Source: Bacteroidales bacterium (GTDB taxonomy: Bacteria; Bacteroidota; Bacteroidia; Bacteroidales; Muribaculaceae). From it: a DNA stretch of 34,010 nt. Made by a program: the position numbers and the translations under genes. Positions 15,828-24,007 of this stretch are shown in pieces. The notes below the pieces were generated by a model. It did no database searches and was not told the DNA's origin. It saw nothing but the letters and a program-made list of their open reading frames with translations. Within the stretch, counting starts at the first letter, position 1, and each line of letters starts with the position of its first letter. The stretch spans positions 1-34,010 of the forward strand of contig SFOH01000016.1 in NCBI GenBank assembly GCA_004552485.1, read 5' to 3'.

Positions 15828-17237
15828 ATGAATAAGCTAATCCTTGCCGCCGCCGTGACGGCCGCGGCCACCCTTAATGCCAACGCTGAGGGTTACCAGG
15901 TGAACTCCCTTTCTGCCAAGCAGTTAGGCATGGGCCACACCGGAATCGCCCTCGAACTGGGCGCCGAGTCAATGTTCTTCAACCCCGCCGGTATGGCATT
16001 CATGGACAACACCCTCGACCTGTCCGCCTCCGTCGCCGCAATCTCCAGCCACATCTCCGCGAAGACCCCGGACGGCACAACCTACCACTCCGACAACAAG
16101 ATTTCCACGCCGCTCATGGTGGCAGCCGCCTTCAAAGTCTATGACAATTTCAAAGCCGGCGTGAGCTTCTACACCCCTTACGGCTCGTCCGTGACCTGGG
16201 GCGACAACTGGCCGGGCGCCGTGCTCAACCAGAACGTCGACCTCAAAATTTACACCGTCCAGCCCACTCTCTCGTGGGCCATCACCGACAAGCTGAGCAT
16301 CGGCGCCGGCGCCATGGTTTCGTGGGGCACCGTCGACCTGAACAAGGCGCTCGTGACGGCCTCCACCGCTGACCGCGCCATCGCCGTCATGAAGCAGCTG
16401 GGTCAGCTCCCCGCCGAGACGCCCGCCTTCGGCAACACCACCCCCGCCTCCGTCAACCTCAAAGGCTCGGCCGACGTGGTCGTGGGCTTCAACGTCGGCG
16501 CCATGTACAAGATTAACGAGAAAATCAACGTGGGCGCACAGTTTCGTACCCGCATGGACATGAAGGTGAAGAAAGGCGATGCCTCCGTCATCTATGCCAA
16601 CTCGGTGGCATCAAGCATGTTAGGCTCGACCCTCGACCTCATCAACAACGCCAACTTCGCCGCCCAGATGCCCGCTCCCTGGGTGCTCGGCTTCGGTGTC
16701 TCCTACAAGCCCATACCCCGCCTGACGCTGGCCCTCGACGCCCGCCTCACCGGCTGGCACGCCTACAAAACTCTCGACATCGACTTCCTGGCCGACCAGC
16801 TCGAGCCCTACGACCAGCACATCCTCAAGGACTACAAGAACGCGTGGGCATTCAGCCTGGGCGCACAGTACGCCATCACCGACCGCTGCGACCTGCGCGC
16901 CGGCCTGATGACCGACCTCACGCCCGTCAACAAAGAGTGCTTCAACCCCGAGACGCCCGGCATGACGCGCATCGCGCCCACCGTCGGCTTCTCGTTCCGC
17001 CCCATCCCCAGCTTCTCCATCGACCTGGGCTTCATGTACACCGCCGGCTGCGGCCGCAAAGGCGCCTCCTGCGAGTATGCTGACCTGCTGGGTGCCAACA
17101 TGATAGCACGCCTGCAGGCCGCCGGCATCCCCGACGCCGCCATCCAGCAGATGGGCTTCTCGTCGACCGGCAAATTCGCCGCCGACTACAACCTCCACGC
17201 CTTCACCCCCTCCATCGGCATCCAGTACAAATTCTGA
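15828..17237 (+). CDS. FadL/OmpP1-family outer-membrane transporter
   Basis: A 14-stranded outer-membrane barrel family that takes up long-chain fatty acids and other hydrophobic compounds. A signal peptide covers residues 1-20 (ending NANA, cleavage before EG). The N-terminal hatch region shows the family pattern GMGHTGIALELGAESMFFNP with the NPAG motif at 52-55. Alternating strand patterns continue to the C-terminal FTPSIGIQYKF, which ends in the aromatic residue expected of outer-membrane barrels. The 469-residue length is normal. It is a single-gene transcript with its own promoter and a strong terminator. The substrate cannot be told from sequence. Confidence 0.93.
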   Translation: MNKLILAAAVTAAATLNANAEGYQVNSLSAKQLGMGHTGIALELGAESMFFNPAGMAFMDNTLDLSASVAAISSHISAKTPDGTTYHSDNKISTPLMVAAAFKVYDNFKAGVSFYTPYGSSVTWGDNWPGAVLNQNVDLKIYTVQPTLSWAITDKLSIGAGAMVSWGTVDLNKALVTASTADRAIAVMKQLGQLPAETPAFGNTTPASVNLKGSADVVVGFNVGAMYKINEKINVGAQFRTRMDMKVKKGDASVIYANSVASSMLGSTLDLINNANFAAQMPAPWVLGFGVSYKPIPRLTLALDARLTGWHAYKTLDIDFLADQLEPYDQHILKDYKNAWAFSLGAQYAITDRCDLRAGLMTDLTPVNKECFNPETPGMTRIAPTVGFSFRPIPSFSIDLGFMYTAGCGRKGASCEYADLLGANMIARLQAAGIPDAAIQQMGFSSTGKFAADYNLHAFTPSIGIQYKF

Positions 17238-17308
17238 TTCCCCGCCCCGTCCCGTACGAAAATCATGATTTTGTGGATTCGGAAATTCAACAAAGCATAA
17301 CCCCATAT

Positions 17309-17349
17309 AACGAGGTCTCGTTTCCATTATAGGAACGAGACCTCGTTTT
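17309..17349 (+). terminator. Strong intrinsic terminator of the FadL-like gene
   Basis: A 16-bp stem with one bulged T (17309-17325 with 17332-17347) and a 6-nt loop runs into TTTT. It lies 72 nt after the stop codon. Confidence 0.9.
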
Positions 17350-17757
17350 CTATTAAGATTTTTGGAAATGATATAAACGTTTGATGCAAAGCATCTTATA
17401 CGAAATAATAATGTTTATCGTTTCCTATACCGCTGTCATTTCGGTTCCCCAATTCTAATATTTGGAAATATTGCAGTCCGATGAAAGGTGGGGCGGAGGG
17501 AGGACGGCAGAGCCGTCCATTAGGGTAGCCAGGGCGTGCTAACGCCGGCGTTCCCGGTCGCATATATAGTGACTTGAGTCCGAGCGCGATTTTTGGGAAG
17601 CTTGAAATCATAAAAACAAACTCAATCGCCTTTGGATCAACAGCCGAAACATGCTTTTATGTTGTTCTCAACTTTTAATCGGACAACAATAATTTGGAAA
17701 TGATTATTTGCGTTGTGACTACTGATATGTGCCCCAATTGGTTTAAAATTGTGGGGG
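17350..17757. other. Gene-free stretch with palindromes and a 12-bp direct repeat
   Basis: This AT-richer region has no gene I believe. It contains the direct repeat TTTGGAAATGAT at 17361-17372 and 17693-17704. It also holds a 7-bp palindrome (17502-17518), and a small hairpin GGCGT-GCTA-ACGCC closely follows. A minus-strand frame of 71 codons (17396-17611) has a Pro/Arg-rich, low-credibility product. The segment between the direct repeats may be a small non-coding interspersed element. An imperfect hairpin at 17732-17757 could end the minus-strand gene that stops at 17758. Confidence 0.4.
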
Positions 17758-18534
17758 TCAGAAGGTGTATTTGTAGGCGAGGCCGAGGATGTGGGAGTTG
17801 GCGGAGGTGGGCGCCATGCTGTGGTTGTAGGCGATGAAGCGGTAGTAGGCGTCGAGGCTGTTGTGGCTGTCGATTTTGAAGCCGGTGCCGGCGGTGTAGT
17901 ACACTTTTTCGACGCCCCAGTTGTTGTAGAGCTCGGCGTCGGCGTAGGGCGTAAAGCGCCATCCCTGAGGACGATACTGCACGCGCAGGCGCGAGCGCAG
18001 CACGTTTTTGCCGTTGCCTTTGGCCTCGGTTTCGCCCATGAGGTCGGTGGCGCAGTCGAGGAGGGGCACGCTCTTGCCCGGGCGGTAGGTGTACTGCCAG
18101 CCCTCGCGCAGGGAGATGCGGAAGTCGCCGGCGCTGACGGTGCCGGTGAACGAGATGACGACGCGGTGGCGGCTGCCCCAGTAGGACGAGCGGATGCTTT
18201 TCTCAGCGCCGTCGGCGTCGAGGGAGACCTTGGGGGCGTGGTGGTCGCGGATGAAGGTGTAGCTGCCGGAGGCGGTGAGCCACGGTGTGAGGCGGTAGTC
18301 GGCTTTGGCGACGAGGTTCCATCGTCCGACGGTGCCGGCGTCGTCGCGGGTGCGCAGTTCGGCCTCGCCGCTGACGCTCAGCCGGGAGTTGATTTTCTTC
18401 TCGGCGGTGGCTTTGTACCAGATGCCGAAGTCGGTGTCCGGGGCAGAGTCGGCGTGGGCGGCGATGGCGGGGAGGACCAGCACGGCTATGAGCGTAAGTC
18501 GCTTTGCGACAGCGCGAAAGAGGGTCGGGTTCAT
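17758..18534 (-). CDS. DUF2490-family outer-membrane protein
   Basis: A 258-residue predicted outer-membrane beta-barrel of unknown function, found widely in Bacteroidota. The chosen start (MNPTLFRAVAKR) gives a clear signal peptide ending AIAAHA before DS. An alternative ATG at 18567 adds 11 residues. Alternating strand patterns run throughout: FGIWYKATAEKKINSRLSVS, DYRLTPWLTASGSYTFI, LRSRLRVQYRPQGWRFTPYA. The C-terminus HILGLAYKYTF ends in Phe as barrels do. It lies 91 nt downstream of trmD on the same strand, and I see no clear promoter between, so read-through from the hut-trmD unit is possible. Confidence 0.85.
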   Translation of the reverse strand: MNPTLFRAVAKRLTLIAVLVLPAIAAHADSAPDTDFGIWYKATAEKKINSRLSVSGEAELRTRDDAGTVGRWNLVAKADYRLTPWLTASGSYTFIRDHHAPKVSLDADGAEKSIRSSYWGSRHRVVISFTGTVSAGDFRISLREGWQYTYRPGKSVPLLDCATDLMGETEAKGNGKNVLRSRLRVQYRPQGWRFTPYADAELYNNWGVEKVYYTAGTGFKIDSHNSLDAYYRFIAYNHSMAPTSANSHILGLAYKYTF

Positions 18535-18625
18535 TATCGGGGAGAGTGTTTTTGTCAGTGTATGCATACTTCAGTATAACAACGGCGTGTTGCCTTTGGT
18601 TTTGAGGGAACGGGGAGCGCGGGTG

Positions 18626-19303
18626 TCAGCCTTCGAGCAGGTCGGGGCGGAGGCGCATGGTGCGCTCGACCGACTGCTGGTGCTTCCACTCGGCGATTTT
18701 GGCCTCGTGGCCGGAGAGGAGGATGGGCGGCACTTCCCAGCCCTTGTAGACGGCGGGACGTGTGTAGATGGGGCCTTCGAGGAGGTTGTCCTGGAAGGAG
18801 TCGGAGAGGGCCGACTGCTCGTCGCCCATAGCGCCGGGGATGAGGCGTACGATGGCGTCGGTGATGATGGCCGCGGGCATTTCGCCGCCGGTGAGGACGT
18901 AGTCGCCCACGCTTATCTCCTTGGTAATCAGGTGCTCGCGGATGCGATAGTCGATGCCTTTGTAGTGGCCGCAGAGGATGATGATGTTGTTGAGCAGCGA
19001 AAGCGAGTTGGCCATTTTCTGGTTGAAGGTCTCGCCGTCGGGGGCGGTGAAAATGACCTCGTCGTAGTCGCGCTGCGACTTCAGCTCGGTGATGCACCGG
19101 TCGACGGGCTCGATTTGCATGACCATACCGGCCTCGCCGCCAAAGGGATAGTCGTCGACTTTGCGGTGCTTGTTGGTGGACCAGTCGCGCAGGTTGTGGA
19201 CGTGAATTTCGGCCAGCCCAGCGTCGCAGGCGCGTTTCACGATGGAGCATCCCAGCGGGCTTTCGAGCATCTCGGGCACCACTGATATAATGTCAATTCT
19301 CAT
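18626..19303 (-). CDS. trmD: tRNA (guanine-N1-)-methyltransferase TrmD
   Basis: Methylates G37 at N1 in tRNAs reading CNN-type and related codons, which prevents +1 frameshifting, and is generally essential. The 225 residues show the SPOUT trefoil-knot motifs IILCGHYKGIDYR (108-120) and GDYVLTGGEMPA (133-144), and the catalytic segment SFQDNLLEGPIYTRP (169-183). The start overlaps the end of hutI by 11 nt (19293-19303), so it should be translated from the same mRNA. It is not next to rpsP, rimM or rplS, its usual partners in many bacteria. Confidence 0.96.
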   Translation of the reverse strand: MRIDIISVVPEMLESPLGCSIVKRACDAGLAEIHVHNLRDWSTNKHRKVDDYPFGGEAGMVMQIEPVDRCITELKSQRDYDEVIFTAPDGETFNQKMANSLSLLNNIIILCGHYKGIDYRIREHLITKEISVGDYVLTGGEMPAAIITDAIVRLIPGAMGDEQSALSDSFQDNLLEGPIYTRPAVYKGWEVPPILLSGHEAKIAEWKHQQSVERTMRLRPDLLEG

Positions 19304-20492
19304 ATTCTTTGATGGTTTTGCCGCCGAGGATGAGGCGGCTGATGAAGGGCGTTGTGTACTGATAGGGGATGACAGACAGCGAGGGGAGCGGACAGGTGAC
19401 GATGATGTTGGCGCGCGTGCCGACGGCGAGGACGCCGTGGTCGGGGAGGTCCATGGCCATTGCGCCGCCGCGGGTGACGCAGTCGAGGGCCTGCCGCGGT
19501 GTGAGCTTCATCTTGATGCATCCGAGCGCCCACACGAAGCGCATGTCGCCGGAGGGAGATGAGCCGGGGTTGTAGTCGGAGGCGAGGGCCACGCGGCATC
19601 CGGCTTCGAGCGCCTTGCGGGCGGGAGCGTAGGGCATGCCCAGGAAGAACGAGGCGCCGGGGAGCATGGTGGCGACGGTCGCGGACTTGGCCAGCAGGTC
19701 GATCTGAGGCTGTTCGGCGCGCTCGAGGTGGTCGACGGAGACAGCGCCGTGTTCGACGCCAACCTCCACGCCGCCGCTGACGTCCAGCTCGTTGGCGTGA
19801 ATCTTGGGGCGCATGCCGTAGGGCGCGGCGGCCTCCATGATCTGCGCCGTCTGCGCGGGCGTGAAGAATCCGCGGTCGCAGAACACGTCCACGAAGTCGG
19901 CGAGGCCTTCGGCGGCCACGGCGGGAATCATCTCGCGGCAGACGTGGTCGACATAGTCCTGCCGGCGGCCGGCGAAGGCGCGTCCGACGGCATGGGCGCC
20001 GAGGAATGTGGCGCGCACGGTCATGGGCACTGCCCGGCGGATGCAGCGGATGACGCGCAGCATTTTCAGCTCGTCTTCGAGGGTGAGGCCGTATCCGCTC
20101 TTGATTTCGATGGCGCCGGTGCCTTTGAGCATGACCTCGCGGGCGCGGGCGAGACTCTGCTCATAGAGCTCGTCCTCGGGCGTGTCGTGGAGCAGGTCGG
20201 CACTGTTGAGGATGCCGCCGCCGCGGCGGGCGATTTCCTCGTAGCTCAGGCCGTTGATTTTGTCGAGGAACTCGCCGTGGCGGCTGCCGGCGTAGACGAT
20301 GTGGGTGTGCGAGTCGCAGAACGAGGGCAGGGCGTAGCCGCCGCGGGCGTCGACGACCTCCTCGCCGGGCTCGGGCGCGGGCACGGTGTCCATCGGCCCC
20401 ATGGCGATGATGAGCCCCGTGGCGCCGTCGGCGCGCAGCCAGCCGTCGGCTATGTCCGACGAGAAAATTTCTTTTATGTTGACAATCAGCAT
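19293..20492 (-). CDS. hutI: Imidazolonepropionase
   Basis: Third step of histidine breakdown: opens 4-imidazolone-5-propanoate to N-formimidoyl-L-glutamate. It is a 399-residue metal-dependent amidohydrolase. The metal-binding HTH is at residues 62-64 within SFCDSHTHIVYAGSR; later ligand regions are TFLGAHAV, IHANELD and VEHGAVSVDHLE. The start at 20492 overlaps the end of hutH by 7 nt. A longer frame reaching 20786 lies inside hutH and was rejected. It ends overlapping trmD. Confidence 0.95.
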   Translation of the reverse strand: MLIVNIKEIFSSDIADGWLRADGATGLIIAMGPMDTVPAPEPGEEVVDARGGYALPSFCDSHTHIVYAGSRHGEFLDKINGLSYEEIARRGGGILNSADLLHDTPEDELYEQSLARAREVMLKGTGAIEIKSGYGLTLEDELKMLRVIRCIRRAVPMTVRATFLGAHAVGRAFAGRRQDYVDHVCREMIPAVAAEGLADFVDVFCDRGFFTPAQTAQIMEAAAPYGMRPKIHANELDVSGGVEVGVEHGAVSVDHLERAEQPQIDLLAKSATVATMLPGASFFLGMPYAPARKALEAGCRVALASDYNPGSSPSGDMRFVWALGCIKMKLTPRQALDCVTRGGAMAMDLPDHGVLAVGTRANIIVTCPLPSLSVIPYQYTTPFISRLILGGKTIKEYEN

Positions 20493-21970
20493 GATGCGTT
20501 CTCCAGGAATTTCACGGAAGCGTCGATGAGCGGATACATCACCACATCGTTTTCGACGAAGGGCACGACACGGCGGTATTCGGCGTGCCACTCCTCCAGG
20601 GCCGGCGACGTTGTGAGCGGGCGGCGCAGGTCGATGGCCTGGGCGGCGTTGAGCAGCTCGATGGCCAGCACGCGGCGTGTGTTCAGGATGATGCGCACGA
20701 GCTTGGTGGCCGAGTTGGCGCCCATGCTGACGTGGTCTTCCTGGCCCTGCGACGAGGGGATGGAGTCGCAGCTCGTGGGCCAGCACAGGCCCTTCGACTG
20801 GTTGACGACGCTGGCGGCGGCGTACTGCGGGATCATAAAGCCGCTGTTGAGGCCGGGCTTGGCGACGAGGAACGAGGGCAGGTCGCGCACGCCGCTGATG
20901 AGGCGGAAGATGCGGCGCTCGGAAATGTTTGCCAGCTCGGACATGGCGATGGCCAGGTAGTCCATGGGCAGGGCGATGGGCTCGCCGTGGAAGTTGCCGG
21001 CTGAGATGATCATGTCGAGGTCGGGGAAGATCGTGGGGTTGTCGGTGACCGAGTTGATCTCAGTTTCGGTGACCGAGCCGACGTAGTCGATAGCGTCCCA
21101 GACGGCGCCGTGCACCTGGGGGATGCAGCGGAACGAGTAGGGGTCCTGGACATAATCTTTGGGGAGCTGCTGCATCTGCGAGCCCTCGAGCCAGTGGCGA
21201 ATATCACGGGCGGTGCGGAGCTGTCCGGCGTGGGGGCGGATGAGCTGGATGGCGTCCTCAAAGGGGCTCGACAGGCCGAGGAAGGCGTCGAGGCTCATGG
21301 CGGCGACCTTGTTGGCGAGGGCGTAGAGGCGGCGTGCCTCGATGACGGCGTGGACGGCGTGGGCGCTCATGAACTGGGTGCCGTTGAGCAGCGCCAGGCC
21401 TTCCTTGCTCATCAGTGTCACGGGCTCCAATCCGTTCTCTGCGAGCACTTCGGCCGAGGGACGGCGCTCGCCCTTGTACCACACTTCGCCCAGGCCGAGC
21501 AGCGGCAGCGACATGTTGGCCAGCGGGGCCAGGTCGCCGGAAGCGCCGAGCGAGCCCTGGCGGTAGACGACGGGGGTGATGCCGAGGTTGAAGAAGTCGA
21601 GCAGGCGCTGAACGGTCGAAATCTGCACGCCGCTCTTGCCAAGGCTCAGGGCGTGAGCCTTGAGCAGCAGCATGAGGCGAACTATCTGAGGGCCAACGGT
21701 TTCGCCCACGCCGCACGAGTGGCTCTTCACCAGATTCTCCTGGAGGCGGCTCAGGTCGCCGGCGCCGACGCTCACGTTGCAGAGCGAGCCAAAGCCGGTG
21801 GTGACGCCGTAGATGGGGCGCTCGGACGTCTCGATTTTGCGGTCAAGATACTCGCGGCACTGCTTGATGAGCGCCACGGATTCGGGGCTGAGCTCCAGGT
21901 GTGCGCCGGAGCTCATGATATGCGCAACCTCGTCGATGGAGAGGTGCTTTGGGGAGATGGAATATGTCAT
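20486..21970 (-). CDS. hutH: Histidine ammonia-lyase
   Basis: First step of histidine breakdown: removes ammonia from L-histidine to give trans-urocanate. The Ala-Ser-Gly that cyclises to the MIO electrophile is at residues 143-145 within GSLGASGDLAPLA. Other family marks are the YGVTTGFG near 54 and GNFHGEPIALPMD near 323. The 494-residue length is normal. It starts 4 nt after the hutU stop and overlaps hutI, so the genes are tightly coupled. Confidence 0.96.
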   Translation of the reverse strand: MTYSISPKHLSIDEVAHIMSSGAHLELSPESVALIKQCREYLDRKIETSERPIYGVTTGFGSLCNVSVGAGDLSRLQENLVKSHSCGVGETVGPQIVRLMLLLKAHALSLGKSGVQISTVQRLLDFFNLGITPVVYRQGSLGASGDLAPLANMSLPLLGLGEVWYKGERRPSAEVLAENGLEPVTLMSKEGLALLNGTQFMSAHAVHAVIEARRLYALANKVAAMSLDAFLGLSSPFEDAIQLIRPHAGQLRTARDIRHWLEGSQMQQLPKDYVQDPYSFRCIPQVHGAVWDAIDYVGSVTETEINSVTDNPTIFPDLDMIISAGNFHGEPIALPMDYLAIAMSELANISERRIFRLISGVRDLPSFLVAKPGLNSGFMIPQYAAASVVNQSKGLCWPTSCDSIPSSQGQEDHVSMGANSATKLVRIILNTRRVLAIELLNAAQAIDLRRPLTTSPALEEWHAEYRRVVPFVENDVVMYPLIDASVKFLENASC

Positions 21971-21974
21971 TGGG

Positions 21975-23987
21975 TCAATGTTTTAGTGAGGAGGCGATGA
22001 CTGAGTCGTCGACCAGGTTGGGGAGGGTTACCTTGAGGTTGGGATTGGCGTCCATGGCGCGTCGGATGGCGTCCATGGCGCCGCGGTTGCGTGCCCATGA
22101 GCGGCGCGAGATGCCGTTGTTGACGTCCCAGAAGAGCATGCTCTCGAGGCGGAGCTGAGCCTCGGGCGAGCCGTCGATGACCATGCCGAAGCCGCCGTTG
22201 ATGACCTCGCCCCATCCGACGCCGCCGCCGTTGTGGAGCGACACCCAGGTGGCGCCGCGGAACGAGTCGCCGATGACGTTCTGGACGGCCATGTCGGCGC
22301 AGAACTGCGAGCCGTCGTAGATGTTGGCGGTCTCGCGGTAGGGCGAGTCGGTGCCGGAGACGTCGTGGTGGTCGCGGCCGAGGACGACGGGCGCGGAGAT
22401 GCGGCCCTCGCGGATGGCGTCGTTGAAGGCGCGGGCGATGCGGGTGCGGCCCTCGGCGTCGGCATAGAGGATGCGTGCCTGCGAGCCGACAACAAGCTTG
22501 TTCTCGCCGGCCTGGCGAATCCAGCGCAGGTTGTCCTCGAGCTGACCGCGGATGTCGGCGGGGGCGGTGCGGAGCATGTCCTCGAGCACGTCGCCGGCGA
22601 TGCGGTCGGTCTCGGCCAGGTCTTCGGGGCGTCCGGAGGTGCATACCCAGCGGAAGGGGCCGAAGCCGTAGTCGAAGAATCCGGGACCCATAATGTCCTG
22701 GACATAAGAGGGATATCGGAATCCGTGGCCGTCTTCGGCCATGATGTCGGCGCCGGCCAGCGAGCTCTGCAGCAGGAAGGCGTTGCCGTAGTCGAAGAAA
22801 TACATGCCCTTGGCGGCCAGGCGGTTGATGGCCTTCACCTGGCGGCGCAGGCTCTCCTCGACCAGCTCCTTGAAGCGGGCGGGGTCGTCGGCGAGGACGG
22901 CTTTGGCCTCGTCAAGCGACAGTCCCACAGGATAATAGCCGCCTGAGAGGGCGTTGTGGAGCGAGGTCTGGTCGGAGCCTAACTCGACGTCCACGTCGTG
23001 GTCGGCCAGGTATTCCCAGAGGTCGACGATGTTGCCCTGGTAGGCGATGGAGACGACCTCCTTGGCGGCGCGGGCACGGTTGACGCGCTCGAGCAGCAGG
23101 TTGAGGTCGGTGAACACCTCGTCGACCCAGCCCTGCTCGAAGCGTTTCTGCACGGCCTTGGGGTTGATTTCGGCGATGACGCTGACCACGCCGGCGATGT
23201 TTCCGGCCTTGGGCTGAGCGCCCGACATGCCGCCGAGACCGCTCGAAACGAAGAGCATTCCGCCCAGGTCCTTGTGGCCGGGGCGCAAGTGCTTGCGGCC
23301 GGCGTTGAGGACGGTGATGGTTGTGCCGTGGACGATGCCCTGCGGGCCGATGTACATGTAGGAGCCGGCCGTCATCTGGCCGTACTGGCTCACGCCTAAG
23401 GCGTTCATGCGCTCCCAGTCGTCGGGCTTCGAGTGGTTGGGGATGACCATGCCGTTGGTGACCACCACGCGCGGGGCGTCGGGGTGGCTGGGGAAGAGGC
23501 CGAGGGGATGGCCCGAGTACATCACAAGCGTCTGATTCTCAGTCATCTGACTGAGATACTGCATCGTGAGCAGGTACTGCGCCCAGTTCTGGAAGACAGC
23601 GCCGTTGCCGCCGTAGGTGATGAGCTCGTGGGGATGCTGGGCCACGCGCGGGTCGAGGTTGTTCTGGATCATGAGCATAATGGCGGCAGCCTGACGGCAG
23701 CGTGCCGGATACTCCTCGATTGGGCGCGCAAACATCTCATACGTAGGCCGATAGCGGTACATGTAGATGCGGCCGTAGCGGTGAAGCTCGTCGGCGAACT
23801 CGGGGGCGAGGGCGGCGTGCTGTTCTTTGGGGAAATAGCGCAGAGCGTTGCGCAGGGCCAGCTCCTCCTCCTCGGGGGTGAGGATTTTCTTGCGGCGGGG
23901 AGCGTGGTTTATGGCGGTGTCGTAGGGCCGTGCGGCGGGAATCTCAGCGGGGATGCCGGCGCAGATGGCTTGCTGGAATGCGTTCAT
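21975..23987 (-). CDS. hutU: Urocanate hydratase
   Basis: Second step of histidine breakdown: adds water to urocanate using NAD+ as an electrophile, giving 4-imidazolone-5-propanoate. Recognised from LITYGGNGAVFQNWAQYLLT (substrate region), SSGLGGMSGAQPKAGNIAG (NAD-binding), QTSLHNALSGGYYP and SLHNGGGVGWGEVINGGFG. At 670 residues it is about 110 longer than the proteobacterial enzyme, as in the long form I associate with Bacteroidota and some other phyla. It lies 20 nt after the FTCD gene. Confidence 0.95.
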   Translation of the reverse strand: MNAFQQAICAGIPAEIPAARPYDTAINHAPRRKKILTPEEEELALRNALRYFPKEQHAALAPEFADELHRYGRIYMYRYRPTYEMFARPIEEYPARCRQAAAIMLMIQNNLDPRVAQHPHELITYGGNGAVFQNWAQYLLTMQYLSQMTENQTLVMYSGHPLGLFPSHPDAPRVVVTNGMVIPNHSKPDDWERMNALGVSQYGQMTAGSYMYIGPQGIVHGTTITVLNAGRKHLRPGHKDLGGMLFVSSGLGGMSGAQPKAGNIAGVVSVIAEINPKAVQKRFEQGWVDEVFTDLNLLLERVNRARAAKEVVSIAYQGNIVDLWEYLADHDVDVELGSDQTSLHNALSGGYYPVGLSLDEAKAVLADDPARFKELVEESLRRQVKAINRLAAKGMYFFDYGNAFLLQSSLAGADIMAEDGHGFRYPSYVQDIMGPGFFDYGFGPFRWVCTSGRPEDLAETDRIAGDVLEDMLRTAPADIRGQLEDNLRWIRQAGENKLVVGSQARILYADAEGRTRIARAFNDAIREGRISAPVVLGRDHHDVSGTDSPYRETANIYDGSQFCADMAVQNVIGDSFRGATWVSLHNGGGVGWGEVINGGFGMVIDGSPEAQLRLESMLFWDVNNGISRRSWARNRGAMDAIRRAMDANPNLKVTLPNLVDDSVIASSLKH

Positions 23988-24007
23988 GACTGGTTGGTGG
24001 TTGTTTA

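Noticed and set aside
17396..17611. 71-codon minus-strand frame in the gene-free stretch
   Set aside because: Pro/Arg-rich composition, no ribosome-binding or promoter support, and it spans palindromic repeats.
20493..20786. N-terminal extension of imidazolonepropionase
   Set aside because: It lies wholly within hutH in another frame and is Arg/Pro/His-rich, as shadows of GC-rich genes are. The normal family length is met from 20492.
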